Shown: piece by piece, positions 1 to 8,918 of the stretch
Layout of the letters: each line of letters starts with the position of its first letter
Position numbering within the stretch: the stretch's first letter is position 1
DNA from: Synechococcus sp. LTW-R
GTDB taxonomy: Bacteria; Cyanobacteriota; Cyanobacteriia; PCC-6307; Cyanobiaceae
Reading direction: 5' to 3'
Assembly (NCBI RefSeq): GCF_014217875.1
Contig: NZ_CP059060.1
Span: forward strand, 1,364,001 to 1,428,000
Length of the DNA: 64,000 bases
The notes under the pieces: model-generated
What the model was told of the DNA's origin: nothing
The model's input: the letters and a program-made list of their open reading frames with translations, nothing else
Databases searched by the model: none
Translations under genes and position numbers: made by a program

Positions 1-611
1 TTCCCGATTTCACCCAGGACTCCCAGCTGGGTCCGATCAACCTCTACGACTTCGCTGGTGACAGCTGGGTTGTGCTGTTCTCCCACCCCGCTGACTACAC
101 CCCGGTCTGCACCACCGAACTGGGTGAGGTCTCCCGCCTGCGCGCGGAATGGGACAAGCGCAATGTCAAAACCATTGCGCTGAGCGTCGATTCCGCCGAG
201 AGCCACAAGGGCTGGATCTGCGACATCAACGAGGTCCAGAACACCACCGTTGACTACCCGATCCTCGCCGACGAGGACAAGAAGGTGAGCGATCTCTACG
301 GGATGATCCATCCCAATTCGCTCAACAACCTGACGGTGCGCTCGGTCTTTATCATCGACCCGAGCAAGAAGCTGCGCCTGCAGATCACCTATCCCGCCAG
401 CACCGGCCGGAACTTCAACGAGATCCTGCGGGTGATCGACTCCCTGCAACTCACCGACCACCACCAGGTCGCCACCCCGGTGAACTGGACCGACGGTCAG
501 GACTGCGTCGTGGTGCCTTCGATCCCCACGGACGAAGCCCGCAGCAAGTTCCCCAAGGGTGTCACCGAGATCAAGCCCTACCTGCGCATGACCCCGCAGC
601 CCAACAAGTGA
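1..611 (+). CDS. 1-Cys peroxiredoxin (Prx6-type), 5' partial
   Basis: Reduces hydrogen peroxide and organic hydroperoxides in the cytoplasm. The reading frame is open from base 3, so the start codon lies before the window; about 202 codons are present. The peroxidatic cysteine sits in the family motif PVCTTE (Cys codon at 108-110). The C-terminal half carries the long Prx6-type extension with DCVVVPSIP and ends KPYLRMTPQPNK. There is no second resolving-cysteine motif of the 2-Cys type. It is followed by a strong terminator, so it is probably the last gene of its transcript. Assignment to the 1-Cys subfamily rests on the C-terminal extension. Confidence 0.93.
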   Translation, partial: PDFTQDSQLGPINLYDFAGDSWVVLFSHPADYTPVCTTELGEVSRLRAEWDKRNVKTIALSVDSAESHKGWICDINEVQNTTVDYPILADEDKKVSDLYGMIHPNSLNNLTVRSVFIIDPSKKLRLQITYPASTGRNFNEILRVIDSLQLTDHHQVATPVNWTDGQDCVVVPSIPTDEARSKFPKGVTEIKPYLRMTPQPNK

Positions 612-644
612 CAGTGAGTCGCTGAACCCTCGTCAGAGGCGCTG

Positions 645-673
645 GCCCTCGGGAGAATTCCCGGGGGCTTTTT
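645..673 (+). terminator. Intrinsic terminator after the peroxiredoxin gene
   Basis: A 10-bp stem with one G-U pair (645-654 with 659-668), a GAAT loop and a run of five T. It lies 34 bases after the peroxiredoxin stop and just before anmK, so anmK must start from readthrough or from a promoter that overlaps the hairpin. Confidence 0.85.
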
Positions 674-681
674 GCTGGGCG

Positions 682-1827
682 ATGCGGGTCTTGGGACTGA
701 TGAGCGGCACCAGCGCCGATGGCGTTGATGGGGTGCTCGCCAGCTTCCATGGACCGGTTCACCGGCCCCACTGGCAGATCCACGGCCGAGCCTCGGTGGC
801 CTACCCGGCCCGCTTGCGCGATCAGATCGTGGCGGTCGGCCAGGGGCAACCCACCACGGCGGCGGACCTACTGGAACTCGGCGAAGCCCTGACCGAGGTG
901 CAGGCCGAGGCGGCCCTGGCTTGCGATCCGAAGGGCAGCGCTGAGCGGGTGGGCTGCCATGGCCAGACCCTCTGGCACCGTCCCCCCAGCCCTGAGCGGG
1001 CCGGGAACAGCTGGCAACTGCTGCATGCGCAGCGCTTGGCCCACCGGCTGGACACGCCCGTGGTCTTTGATTTCCGTGCCGCCGATCTCGCCCTGGGCGG
1101 CCAAGGGGCGCCGCTCGTGCCGGCCGCGGATGCCGCCCTCCTTCCCCCCATTGGCGGCTGGCGGGCCCTGCTGAACCTGGGAGGCATCGCCAACTTGACC
1201 CTGCTGCCGCCCGGCTCGGGGCCTGAGCGGGGCGCGGCGGTGCTCGGCTGGGATTGCGGCCCCGCCAACACGCTGCTGGACCTGGCGGTGCGGCACTTCA
1301 GCCAGGGTGCCCAGAGCTTTGATGCGGGCGGGGCCTGGGCAGCCAAGGGCCAGGCCGATGAGGTCCTGATCAGCCGCTGGCTGCAGGAGCCCTACGTCCA
1401 GGGCCGGCCCCCAAAATCGACGGGCCGGGAGCTCTTTGGCGCCGCCGATCTCGAGCGCCGCCTGCGGGAGATCCATCCAGCCGAACCCGCCGATGCCCTC
1501 GCCACCTTGACGGGCTTCACCGCCGCGGTGGTCGCCCAGGATTTGCAGCACGGGACTCCCCCCTTGGAGCTGCTCGTGGCGGGGGGAGGCGTGCGCAACG
1601 CCACCTTGATGGCGGAACTGCGGCGACGCTGCCGCGGCCTGCGCCTGCGCCCCCTGGCGGAGCTTGGCATCGCCGAGAGCGATCGCGAGGCCTTGGCCTT
1701 TGCCCTGCTGACCTGGTGGCACGCCCGGGGCGTAAGTGGCTCGCTGACCTCGGTCACCGGAGCACGCCGCCCCTCGGTGCTTGGACTCTGCGCAGATCCA
1801 CCGGGGCGGGCAGGCCAGCGGCCCTGA
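682..1827 (+). CDS. anmK: Anhydro-N-acetylmuramic acid kinase
   Basis: Phosphorylates and opens 1,6-anhydro-N-acetylmuramic acid released by peptidoglycan turnover, giving MurNAc-6-phosphate for cell-wall recycling. The 381-residue product has the usual family length. It begins with the diagnostic MSGTSADGVD motif (residues 7-16), with GLMSGTS in the phosphate-binding position, and has GQGAPLVPAAD, LLNLGGIAN and DCGPANTLLD blocks in the expected order. The start chosen is the ATG nearest the motif, 8 bases after the terminator T-run. It is on its own strand-wise; no murQ neighbour is visible. Confidence 0.95.
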   Translation: MRVLGLMSGTSADGVDGVLASFHGPVHRPHWQIHGRASVAYPARLRDQIVAVGQGQPTTAADLLELGEALTEVQAEAALACDPKGSAERVGCHGQTLWHRPPSPERAGNSWQLLHAQRLAHRLDTPVVFDFRAADLALGGQGAPLVPAADAALLPPIGGWRALLNLGGIANLTLLPPGSGPERGAAVLGWDCGPANTLLDLAVRHFSQGAQSFDAGGAWAAKGQADEVLISRWLQEPYVQGRPPKSTGRELFGAADLERRLREIHPAEPADALATLTGFTAAVVAQDLQHGTPPLELLVAGGGVRNATLMAELRRRCRGLRLRPLAELGIAESDREALAFALLTWWHARGVSGSLTSVTGARRPSVLGLCADPPGRAGQRP

Positions 1828-1901
1828 GATCAACTTCCGTCGCGAAGGATCGGCAAGAGGCGATGCCATCCATAAGGTGAGAGGGACCGGCCGAAGAATC
1901 G

Positions 1902-2135
1902 ATGAGTTCCGGCAATGCCCCCGCGCTCTACGAGCGCATCCGCAGCGACCACGACCTCACCCAGGAGCTATTCCGGCAAGCCCTGCAGGACCCCTCAGGC
2001 ACCCTCAGTCGCATCTGTGAACTGGGAGCCAGCTGGGGGCTGCCCGTCAGTCGCGACGACGTCAAAGCCCACCTGGCGAGCGTCGAGGATCCCGACACCA
2101 AGCAGTGGCTGCTCAAGGCCCGCGGCGGACTCTGA
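1902..2135 (+). CDS. Small Nif11-like protein, 77 aa
   Basis: Function unknown. The protein resembles the Nif11/NHLP leader-domain family: an N-terminal amphipathic stretch (LYERIRSDHDLTQELF), a DP turn and a second helix ending in SRDDVKAHLAS. Nif11 domains are known both as stand-alone small proteins in cyanobacteria and as leaders of modified peptides. This one ends in ARGGL, so a Gly-Gly pair sits at the very C terminus with only one residue after it and no core peptide. The ATG at 1902 is preceded by a purine-rich stretch (GAAGAA). Its 3' 141 bases overlap a candidate gene on the opposite strand. The family call is inferred from residue pattern only. Confidence 0.62.
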   Translation: MSSGNAPALYERIRSDHDLTQELFRQALQDPSGTLSRICELGASWGLPVSRDDVKAHLASVEDPDTKQWLLKARGGL

Positions 2136-2252
2136 GCGGTTGCGCTGGGGACGGCGGTCTTCGCCCATCCAACTGAAAAACAGCCAGTAGCTGACGATCG
2201 CGAGGCCTGCGGCCACCACCAGGGCCGCCACCTGCTCGAGTCGCTTGACCAT
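1995..2252 (-). CDS. Putative small membrane protein, 85 aa
   Basis: Not recognised. From the ATG at 2252 the product starts MVKRLEQ and has one strongly hydrophobic segment (about residues 8-27, AALVVAAGLAIVSYWLFFSW), followed by a charged stretch (GEDRRPQRNR). The first 40 residues look like a real single-pass membrane protein. The rest runs antisense through the Nif11-like gene at 1902-2135 and has weaker protein character. Either the true coding region reads through as listed, or the C-terminal part is simply unselected overlap. It diverges from the ABC-F gene. Confidence 0.42.
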   Translation of the reverse strand: MVKRLEQVAALVVAAGLAIVSYWLFFSWMGEDRRPQRNRSESAAGLEQPLLGVGILDARQVGFDVVATDGQPPAGSQFTDATEGA

Positions 2253-2376
2253 GGCGGTCCAGGCAGTCAGGAAGCTCCAGTCTGCCGGGCTGATCGGACC
2301 GGAATCGGCCGGAGGGAGATGATGCTGGTACGACCCAGGGCGTGAGCCCGAACCGGCGCCCTCTACCGCTACCGCC

Positions 2377-4101
2377 TTGCTTCGCCTCGAACGCGTCTCC
2401 AAGATCTATCCCACGGGCGAGGTGCTCCGGGATGTCACCTGGGAGGTGAAAGCCGGCGACCGCATTGGCCTGGTCGGCGTGAATGGCGCCGGAAAATCCA
2501 CCCAGATGCGGATCATTTCTGGTCTGGAGGAGCCCAGCAGTGGGCAGGTGGTGAAGCAGGGGGAACCCCGCATCGTTTACCTCCAACAGGAATTTGACGT
2601 CGATCTGACGCGCACGGTGCGTCAGGAGCTCTTCCAGGCCTTCGGCGAGGCCGCACAGGTGCTCAACCGCCAGCGCCAGGTGGAAGAGGAGATGGCCTCC
2701 GAGAAGGCCGCGAGCGACCCCGATCACCTCGACGAGCTGATCCATGAACTCGGCCGGCTGCAAAGCCGCTTTGAGGGCCTCCATGGCTATGAGCTCGATG
2801 CCCGCATCGACAAGCTGCTGCCCACCATCGGCTTCACCCCGGAGGGGGCCGAGCAGCTCGTGGCGGACTACTCGGGCGGCTGGCAGATGCGGATTGCCCT
2901 GGGCAAGGTGCTCCTCCAAGAACCCGACCTGCTGCTGCTGGACGAACCGACGAACCACCTGGACGTCGAGACGATCCAATGGCTCGAGGACTACCTGATC
3001 GGCCAGACCTGTCCCCTGGTGGTCATCAGCCATGACCGGGCCTTCCTCGATCGGGTCTGCAACCAAATCGTCGAGACCGAACGGGGCGTCTCCCGCAGCT
3101 ACCTGGGCAACTACAGCAACCACCTCGAGCAGAAGGCGCTGGAGCGGGAAGCCGGCCAGGCGGCCTTTGAGCGGCAACAGAAGGAACTCGCCACCCAACA
3201 GGCCTACATCGACCGCTTCCGCGCCAGCGCCACCCGATCCACCCAGGCCAAGAGCCGCGAGAAGCTGCTCGACAAGGTGGAGCGGATCGAGGCCCCCATC
3301 GAGAGCGTCAGCGGTCCACGCTTCCAGTTCCCGCCCGCGCCGCGCAGCGGACGGCTGATCGCTGAGATCAAGGACCTGACCCACAGCTACGGCGAGCAGA
3401 TCCTCTTTTTGGGGGCGAACCTCGAAATTGAACGGGGCGATCGGATTGCCTTTGTCGGCCCCAATGGGGCCGGGAAATCGACCCTGCTGCGGCTGGTCAT
3501 GGGCATCGAGACCCCCGAGGAGGGCTCAGCCGCGCTGGGGGAGCACAACGTGATCGCCAGCTACTTCGAGCAGAACCAAGCCGAAGCCTTGGATCTGAGC
3601 AAAACGGTGATCGACACCATGTTCGAGGCCGTGCCGGACTGGACCCAAACCCAGGTGCGCTCCCTGCTGGGCAGCTTCTGCTTCAGCAATGACGCCGTCT
3701 TCAAAGAGGTCGGCAAGCTCAGCGGCGGCGAGAAGGCCCGCCTGGCCCTGGCCCTGATGCTGCTCAGCCCCTGCAATCTGCTGGTGCTGGATGAGCCGAC
3801 GAACCACCTCGACATCCCCGCGAAGGAGATGCTGGAGAACGCCCTGCGGGACTACGAAGGGGCGGCCCTGGTGGTCAGCCACGACCGTTATTTCGTCTCC
3901 CAGGTCGCCAACAAGATCGTCGAAATCCGCGACGGCGAACTGGTGGTCTATCGCGGCGATTACGCCTACTACCGCGAGAAGAAAGCCGAGGAGGCCGCCG
4001 CCACCCAAGCCGCCCTGGAGGCCGCCGAACAAGAGGCCAAGCGCAAGGCCAAACGCGACAAACAAAAAGCCAAGGAGGCAGCCCGAAAGTCCGCTGCCTG
4101 A
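2377..4101 (+). CDS. ABC-F family ATPase (Uup/EttA-like)
   Basis: A soluble tandem-ATPase protein without membrane domains, of the family that acts on translating ribosomes. Domain 1 has Walker A GVNGAGKST (residues 34-42), signature YSGGWQ and Walker B LLLLDEPTNHLD. A charged linker of the ABC-F type follows. Domain 2 has GPNGAGKSTLL, LSGGEKARLALAL and LLVLDEPTNHLD. The last 40 residues are a Lys/Ala/Glu-rich coiled-coil tail. The start is a TTG: no ATG or GTG occurs in frame between the upstream stop at 2320 and 2377, and LLRLERVSKIYPTGEVL is where the conserved domain begins. No clear ribosome binding site precedes it. The exact subfamily is not certain. Confidence 0.93.
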   Translation: MLRLERVSKIYPTGEVLRDVTWEVKAGDRIGLVGVNGAGKSTQMRIISGLEEPSSGQVVKQGEPRIVYLQQEFDVDLTRTVRQELFQAFGEAAQVLNRQRQVEEEMASEKAASDPDHLDELIHELGRLQSRFEGLHGYELDARIDKLLPTIGFTPEGAEQLVADYSGGWQMRIALGKVLLQEPDLLLLDEPTNHLDVETIQWLEDYLIGQTCPLVVISHDRAFLDRVCNQIVETERGVSRSYLGNYSNHLEQKALEREAGQAAFERQQKELATQQAYIDRFRASATRSTQAKSREKLLDKVERIEAPIESVSGPRFQFPPAPRSGRLIAEIKDLTHSYGEQILFLGANLEIERGDRIAFVGPNGAGKSTLLRLVMGIETPEEGSAALGEHNVIASYFEQNQAEALDLSKTVIDTMFEAVPDWTQTQVRSLLGSFCFSNDAVFKEVGKLSGGEKARLALALMLLSPCNLLVLDEPTNHLDIPAKEMLENALRDYEGAALVVSHDRYFVSQVANKIVEIRDGELVVYRGDYAYYREKKAEEAAATQAALEAAEQEAKRKAKRDKQKAKEAARKSAA

Positions 4102-4246
4102 CAGGAAAAAGCCGGCAAAATTACAGGCAAGATCGAATAAATACCTAACGCATAAACTTCACATTGCCCTAGGCAAGATGACTCATTCTTCTAGGGGTTA
4201 TCGACAACTTGTGCATAGGCTGTTAGGGACCATTCGAGAGCCGGCC

Positions 4247-4420
4247 ATGGACCCCCTGTTCAACACCACTCCATCGGCCTTCAGCTCCAGCTACGGCTCC
4301 GCTCCAGTGCGCAACGAGAGCGACCCGGTGAGCAGCTACTTCGAATGCATCACGGCCTGCTCGGTGGATGACGGCGAATGCGTCACCCAATGCGTCGAGG
4401 TTCTGCGCGAGCAGCAATGA
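4247..4420 (+). CDS. Small twin-CX3C protein, 57 aa
   Basis: Function unknown; I take it to be a small conserved picocyanobacterial protein. The N-terminal half is low in structure (Ser, Pro, Asn rich). The C-terminal half holds four cysteines at residues 34, 38, 45 and 49, arranged CX3C-X6-CX3C within YFECITACSVDDGECVTQC. This could form a disulfide-linked helical hairpin or bind a metal. There is no signal peptide or membrane segment. The ATG at 4247 follows an AT-richer 145-base upstream region. The gene converges on htrA and stops 4 bases short of it. Confidence 0.7.
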   Translation: MDPLFNTTPSAFSSSYGSAPVRNESDPVSSYFECITACSVDDGECVTQCVEVLREQQ

Positions 4421-4424
4421 AGCC

Positions 4425-5600
4425 CTAGCGCTTCATCAAGGTCGAGAGCTCAACGGGGGTCACGCTGACCTCCAGGGTTCGACCATCCCGCTCCAGCTCA
4501 AGCCGCAAGGGGCGCCCAACGCCATGGCGACTGACCACCTGAATCAGGGCCGCCGGATCCGCCACCGCCTGTCCCGCCGCGGCCACGATCACATCGCCAG
4601 CCTGCACCCCAGCCCGGGCAGCGGGTCCAGCAGGCATCACGCTGCGCACCTTCGCTCCTGAGCCATTGCGCACCGGCTCAAGGGCGACCCCAACCATCGC
4701 GTGGCTGACCTTGCCACTGGTGACCAATTGCTCGGCCACCGAACGGGCCTGATTCACCGGAATAGCAAAGCCCAGGCCCGCCCCAGGTCCGGAGCGCACC
4801 AGGGTGTTGATGCCAATCACCTCGCCGTCGGCGTTCAGCAACGGACCACCGGAATTGCCGGGGTTAATGGCCGCATCCGTCTGAATCAGTTGCAGACGCT
4901 TATCGGTGATCCCCAAGGCCGCCGCGTTGCGGTTGAGGCTGCTGACGATCCCGAAGGTGACGGTCTGATCCAGTCCAAAGGGATTGCCCACGGCGATGAC
5001 CCACTCCCCCACCTGCAGGGCATCGGAATCGCCCAGGGCGGCCACGGGCCAGGGACCCGGTCCGCTCAGGCGCACCACCGCCAGATCGGTGACGTCGTCA
5101 CTGCCCACCACCTTCCCCTCGACGCGGCGGCCGTCGGGGAGGCCCACCATGACGCGCGTGCTGCCCTCCACAACGTGGGCATTGGTGAGCAGCAGGCCGG
5201 AGGCGTCGTAAAGCACCCCGCTGCCCTGGCCCCGCTCGGTCCGCTGGGAGGGCGGAATGCGGGTCGTGCCGCCCCCGGGCGGCAGACCGAAGAACTGCCG
5301 CAGCCTGGGGTCGTTGAACGGGAAAGGGGACACCAGGGCCCCGCCGGGGACCACGACGGTACGCTCCGTGTCGATCGTGACCACCGCCGGACCGGTGCGC
5401 TTGACCGCCTCGGCCACAAAGGATTGGCGTGTGATCGCCGGGGCGGGGGCGCTTTGGGCCGACACCGGCGGCAGACCCGCCAAGAGCGCACCACCGCTGC
5501 TCGCCAGCAGAAGGCCGGCCATCCGTGCCGCTACGCCAGCCATCCGATCTCGAGCAAATCTGCGAAACCGTAAGCAGAACGCTTCAAAGCGCGCAACCAC
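4425..5600 (-). CDS. HtrA/Deg-family serine protease with PDZ domain
   Basis: An exported trypsin-like quality-control protease of the cyanobacterial HhoA/HhoB/HtrA group. The 391-residue protein has an N-terminal hydrophobic export segment (about residues 20-49, ending PPVSAQS), then a protease domain with the full triad: His142 in TNAHVV, Asp172 in TDLAVV and Ser250 in NPGNSGGPL. One PDZ domain follows (about residues 300-385, [16 protein letters not shown]). One PDZ is typical of the cyanobacterial family. Which of the three paralogues it is cannot be told here. It converges with the twin-CX3C gene. Confidence 0.93.
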   Translation of the reverse strand: MVARFEAFCLRFRRFARDRMAGVAARMAGLLLASSGGALLAGLPPVSAQSAPAPAITRQSFVAEAVKRTGPAVVTIDTERTVVVPGGALVSPFPFNDPRLRQFFGLPPGGGTTRIPPSQRTERGQGSGVLYDASGLLLTNAHVVEGSTRVMVGLPDGRRVEGKVVGSDDVTDLAVVRLSGPGPWPVAALGDSDALQVGEWVIAVGNPFGLDQTVTFGIVSSLNRNAAALGITDKRLQLIQTDAAINPGNSGGPLLNADGEVIGINTLVRSGPGAGLGFAIPVNQARSVAEQLVTSGKVSHAMVGVALEPVRNGSGAKVRSVMPAGPAARAGVQAGDVIVAAAGQAVADPAALIQVVSRHGVGRPLRLELERDGRTLEVSVTPVELSTLMKR

Positions 5601-5644
5601 CGGGGCGCACGCGATGATGGTCGGATCGTGCGCCTGGCTGGTTC

Positions 5645-5911
5645 ATGCTCGCCACCACACCTGATCTCGGTTTGGTCGCCAGCAAGCTGCTGCCGCTGGT
5701 CTATGGCGCCTGTTTCATCGGCCTGCTCTGGCAGGCCTTCCGGATCATGGCCCGCGGTTACTCGGCGGTGCCGCGCCCCGGCGATCAAGACCGCACCCCC
5801 CAAGGCGATCGCACCGGCCGGTTGACCATTCATCCCGAACTCCTGGATCAGGACGGGCAACTCACCCAAGACGACCTGCTGACGGTTCGTTTTGGCGAGG
5901 ACGACGACTAG
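5645..5911 (+). CDS. DUF2973 family membrane protein, 88 aa
   Basis: Function unknown. An N-terminal membrane segment (about residues 10-30, KLLPLVYGACFIGLLWQAF) is followed by a soluble tail with the family's HPELLDQDGQL and DDLLTVRFGEDDD blocks. These match the cyanobacteria-specific DUF2973 family as I know it. ATG start at 5645, 44 bases from the divergently placed htrA start. The next gene, a conserved protein, follows on the same strand after 62 to 89 bases. Confidence 0.78.
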   Translation: MLATTPDLGLVASKLLPLVYGACFIGLLWQAFRIMARGYSAVPRPGDQDRTPQGDRTGRLTIHPELLDQDGQLTQDDLLTVRFGEDDD

Positions 5912-5973
5912 CCCGCCTGGTTGAACGACCCCCAGGCAGCCCGCTTGGACCCTCCAGCTGGTACAACCAGTGG

Positions 5974-6384
5974 GTGCTTGTGAACATTGGCGGAGGCCGA
6001 GTGGAGCAAAGAACCCGGATCGTGGCTGCTGTGCTCAAGGCCATCAAGCTGCCCCCGCGCTTCCAGCTCAAGTTGGTGAAAGAGGATCCCGTTCGACTCG
6101 AACTGATCCTGACTCCTGCCTACGGCAAGGACCCCATCCTGGTGGGCCTGGTTGAGTCCCAGGACCTCGTGGCCCGCCGCGACCGCGAGGGGCGGATCCC
6201 CCGCGATCTTCAAGGCACCTGGGATTGGACGGTGCGTCACGGCAAGGTGAACACCGGCGGCTGGAACCCCTATCTCAAGGAAGCCCTGCAAACGATGTTC
6301 GAGACCGGTCTGCCGGCCATCGTTTACGAGGAACTGACTGGCGAGCTCTATCACCCGGTTGATGGCGCGCGCCACGTGCGCTGA
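5974..6384 (+). CDS. Conserved cyanobacterial hypothetical protein
   Basis: No function recognised. The product is 136 residues from the GTG at 5974, or 127 from the in-frame GTG at 6001, which begins VEQRTRIVAAVLKAIKLPP. The conserved core most likely starts at the second GTG, and both are possible. It is basic and soluble, with no membrane segment or known motif; the C terminus reads HPVDGARHVR. It sits 18 bases upstream of hrpB on the same strand, so the two may be co-transcribed. Confidence 0.75.
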   Translation: MLVNIGGGRVEQRTRIVAAVLKAIKLPPRFQLKLVKEDPVRLELILTPAYGKDPILVGLVESQDLVARRDREGRIPRDLQGTWDWTVRHGKVNTGGWNPYLKEALQTMFETGLPAIVYEELTGELYHPVDGARHVR

Positions 6385-6401
6385 GCCCCGAACCAGCCAC
6401 C

Positions 6402-8918
6402 GTGCCGCTTCCGATTGAGCCGCTGCTGCCTGACCTGGTGCAGCAGCTCGGGCCAGGCGGCACCTTGCTCCTGCAGGCTCCGCCAGGGGCCGGCAAAACC
6501 ACGGGCGTTCCCCTAGCGCTGCTCGAGGCGTTGCCGCCGGAGAGCGGCAGCATCTTGATGCTCGAGCCGCGTCGCTTGGCCGCCAAAGCCGCGGCCGAGC
6601 GCCTGGCCAGCAGCCTGGGGGAGGAGGTCGGCGACCGGGTCGGCTATCGGGTTCGCCTTGAAAGCCGCGTGACGGCGGCGACTCGGGTTGAGGTCATGAC
6701 CGACGGCCTCTTCCTGAGGCAACTGCAGGCCGACCCCAGCCTGGAGGGGGTGGCCTGCGTGATCTTCGATGAATTCCACGAGCGCCGCAGCGAGGCGGAC
6801 CTCGCCCTGGCCCTACTGCGGGAGGCCCGCACGCTGATTGCCCCAGAGGTGCGCCTCCTGGTGATGTCGGCGACGCTGAACCTCCAGCCCCTGCGCGAAC
6901 AACTCCCGGAGGCGGCGCTGCTCACCAGCGAAGGGCGGTGCTTCCCGGTGGCCGTCCAGCACCAACCGGCCCGGGAGCGCGAGACCCTGGCGGCCCAAGT
7001 GGTGCGGGCCCTGGAAGCCCAGTGGCTCGACCAACGCCACGACCATGAAACGGTCCTGGTCTTCCTGCCGGGGCAACGCCAGATTCAGCAGTGCCAAGAG
7101 GCGATCGCGAGCACCCGCTGGTCAGAAGACCTGGAGATCTGCCCGCTGCACGGCAACTTGCCGTTGGGTGAGCAAAGTCGGGCGATCCAAGCCAGCCGCG
7201 GCCCAGCAGGGAAGGTGGTGCTGGCGACGGCCATTGCCGAAAGCTCTTTGACGATTGCGGGGGTGACCCTGGTCATCGACAGCGGCTTCAGCCGCCGCAG
7301 CCGCTTTGATCCCGCCAGCGGCATGGAGAGCCTGGTCACCCTGCCCGCCAGCCAGGCCAGCGCCGAACAACGGGCCGGACGGGCCGGACGCCTGGGGCCG
7401 GGGCGGGCGATTCGCCTCGGGAGCCCGGCCGAGCAGCAGCGGCGCCCGGCCTTTGATCCACCGGCCCTGCTGGAGGCCGACCCGGCCCCGCTGGTGCTGC
7501 AACTGGCCCAATGGGGCGCGGGCCTGGGCGAAGAGCTGCCCTGGCTGGAGCCGCCCCCACGCCCCCACCTGCTGGAGGGACAAGAGCTGCTGCGGCAGCT
7601 GGGGGCCCTGAACGGGGCGGGGCAACTCAGCGCCCATGGCCGTCAACTCAGCCAACTCGGGGTGCATCCCCGCCTGGGACAGGTGCTACTGCAGTCGCGG
7701 GACCTGGGTGTCCCCAGCCTGGGCTGTGCCCTGGCGGCCCTACTCAGCGAACGGGACCCGTTGCGGCTCGACGAGGCCGGCTGCGACCTGCTGCGCCGGT
7801 TGGATTGGCTGCGGCAGAACGGCCGCGACCATCGCCGCCGCACCATCCAACAGCTGCAGGCCCAACTGGAGCGCCAGCTCAAGGGCATGAAGACGGGCTC
7901 CCCTCAGCCCCAACCGGAAACGCCTGGCCATGAGGCCGTCCTCTGCGCGGAGCTGATTGCCCATGCCTACCCCGAGCGGGTCAGCCTGCAGCGCCCCGGT
8001 ACGCCCGGCCGCTACCAGCTCCGATCGGGCCGTGGGGCGGAGCTCCATCCCGGCGACCCCCTCTGGGGCAGCGAGGCCCTGGCCATTGCCCATGCCGATG
8101 GCGGCGGCAGCGACTGCCGGATTCAACTGGCCCTGGCCCTTCCCAAAAGCAGCCTCGAGCAGCTGGCGCAGGAGCAGGGCGAACGCCGGCAGGCAGTGAG
8201 CTGGGATCCGGCCCAAGGGAGGGTCAAAGCCGAGGAGTGCCTGCAACTGGGGGCCCTCACCCTGGAGCGCCACCCCCTGCGGGATCCCCCCGCTGACGCG
8301 CTGCGGGCCGCCCTGTTGGAGGGCCTGGCCGATCTGGGGCTGGAAGCCCTGCCCTGGAACAAGGCCGCACGGCAATTGCAGCAGCGGCTCTGCCTGGCCC
8401 ACCGGGAACTGGGCGCACCCTGGCTCGACCGCAGCGATGCGGCCCTCCTGGCGGATCCCGAACGCTGGCTGGGGGATCAATTGGACGGCCTGCGCTCACG
8501 CCAAGACCTGCAGGACCTCAACCTCTGCGAGGCCCTCTGGAGTGGCCTGGACTGGTCCCTGCGGCAGGAGCTGGAGACCCTGCTGCCGACGCGCTTGGCG
8601 ATTCCCTCCGGCCGCGAGGCCAGCCTGGATTACACGGACGGGACCCCGGTGCTCGCCGTGAAGCTGCAGGAGCTCTTTGGTTCCGCCAACACCCCCACGG
8701 TGCTACGCGGACGCCTTCCAGTGACGGTGCAGCTGCTCTCGCCAGCCGGTCGGCCCGCCGCGATCACCCAGGACCTCGCCGGGTTCTGGAACGGGGCCTA
8801 CAAGGACGTCCGGCGGGAGCTACGGGGCCGCTACCCCCGCCATCCCTGGCCCGAGGATCCGGCCAATGCACAGGCGACGGCCCTCACCAAGAAACGCCTG
8901 GAGCAGCAGCAGCGCTAG
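6402..8918 (+). CDS. hrpB: ATP-dependent helicase HrpB
   Basis: A DEAH-type RNA helicase-like ATPase of the HrpB family. In the 838-residue protein, Walker A is PPGAGKTT (Lys32), the DEAH-box position reads DEFH (residues 123-126), motif III is SAT (156-158) and motif VI is QRAGRAGR near residue 330. The C-terminal third has the HrpB-specific domain (LAVKLQELFG, then PVTVQLLSPAGRPAAITQDL and RGRYPRHPWPEDP). Start is GTG at 6402. The stop overlaps the stop of the convergent HAD phosphatase gene by 4 bases. Its biological role in cyanobacteria is not established. Confidence 0.95.
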   Translation: MPLPIEPLLPDLVQQLGPGGTLLLQAPPGAGKTTGVPLALLEALPPESGSILMLEPRRLAAKAAAERLASSLGEEVGDRVGYRVRLESRVTAATRVEVMTDGLFLRQLQADPSLEGVACVIFDEFHERRSEADLALALLREARTLIAPEVRLLVMSATLNLQPLREQLPEAALLTSEGRCFPVAVQHQPARERETLAAQVVRALEAQWLDQRHDHETVLVFLPGQRQIQQCQEAIASTRWSEDLEICPLHGNLPLGEQSRAIQASRGPAGKVVLATAIAESSLTIAGVTLVIDSGFSRRSRFDPASGMESLVTLPASQASAEQRAGRAGRLGPGRAIRLGSPAEQQRRPAFDPPALLEADPAPLVLQLAQWGAGLGEELPWLEPPPRPHLLEGQELLRQLGALNGAGQLSAHGRQLSQLGVHPRLGQVLLQSRDLGVPSLGCALAALLSERDPLRLDEAGCDLLRRLDWLRQNGRDHRRRTIQQLQAQLERQLKGMKTGSPQPQPETPGHEAVLCAELIAHAYPERVSLQRPGTPGRYQLRSGRGAELHPGDPLWGSEALAIAHADGGGSDCRIQLALALPKSSLEQLAQEQGERRQAVSWDPAQGRVKAEECLQLGALTLERHPLRDPPADALRAALLEGLADLGLEALPWNKAARQLQQRLCLAHRELGAPWLDRSDAALLADPERWLGDQLDGLRSRQDLQDLNLCEALWSGLDWSLRQELETLLPTRLAIPSGREASLDYTDGTPVLAVKLQELFGSANTPTVLRGRLPVTVQLLSPAGRPAAITQDLAGFWNGAYKDVRRELRGRYPRHPWPEDPANAQATALTKKRLEQQQR

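Noticed and set aside
868-1869. 333-codon open frame antisense to anmK
   Set aside because: It is a high-GC shadow of a well-supported gene, and its Gln/Gly/Ala-rich product lacks motifs.
2113-3384. 423-codon open frame antisense to the ABC-F gene
   Set aside because: It is the codon-bias shadow of a GC-rich gene with intact ATPase motifs on the other strand; its own product is low-complexity Gly/Leu/Val/His and has no recognisable domain.
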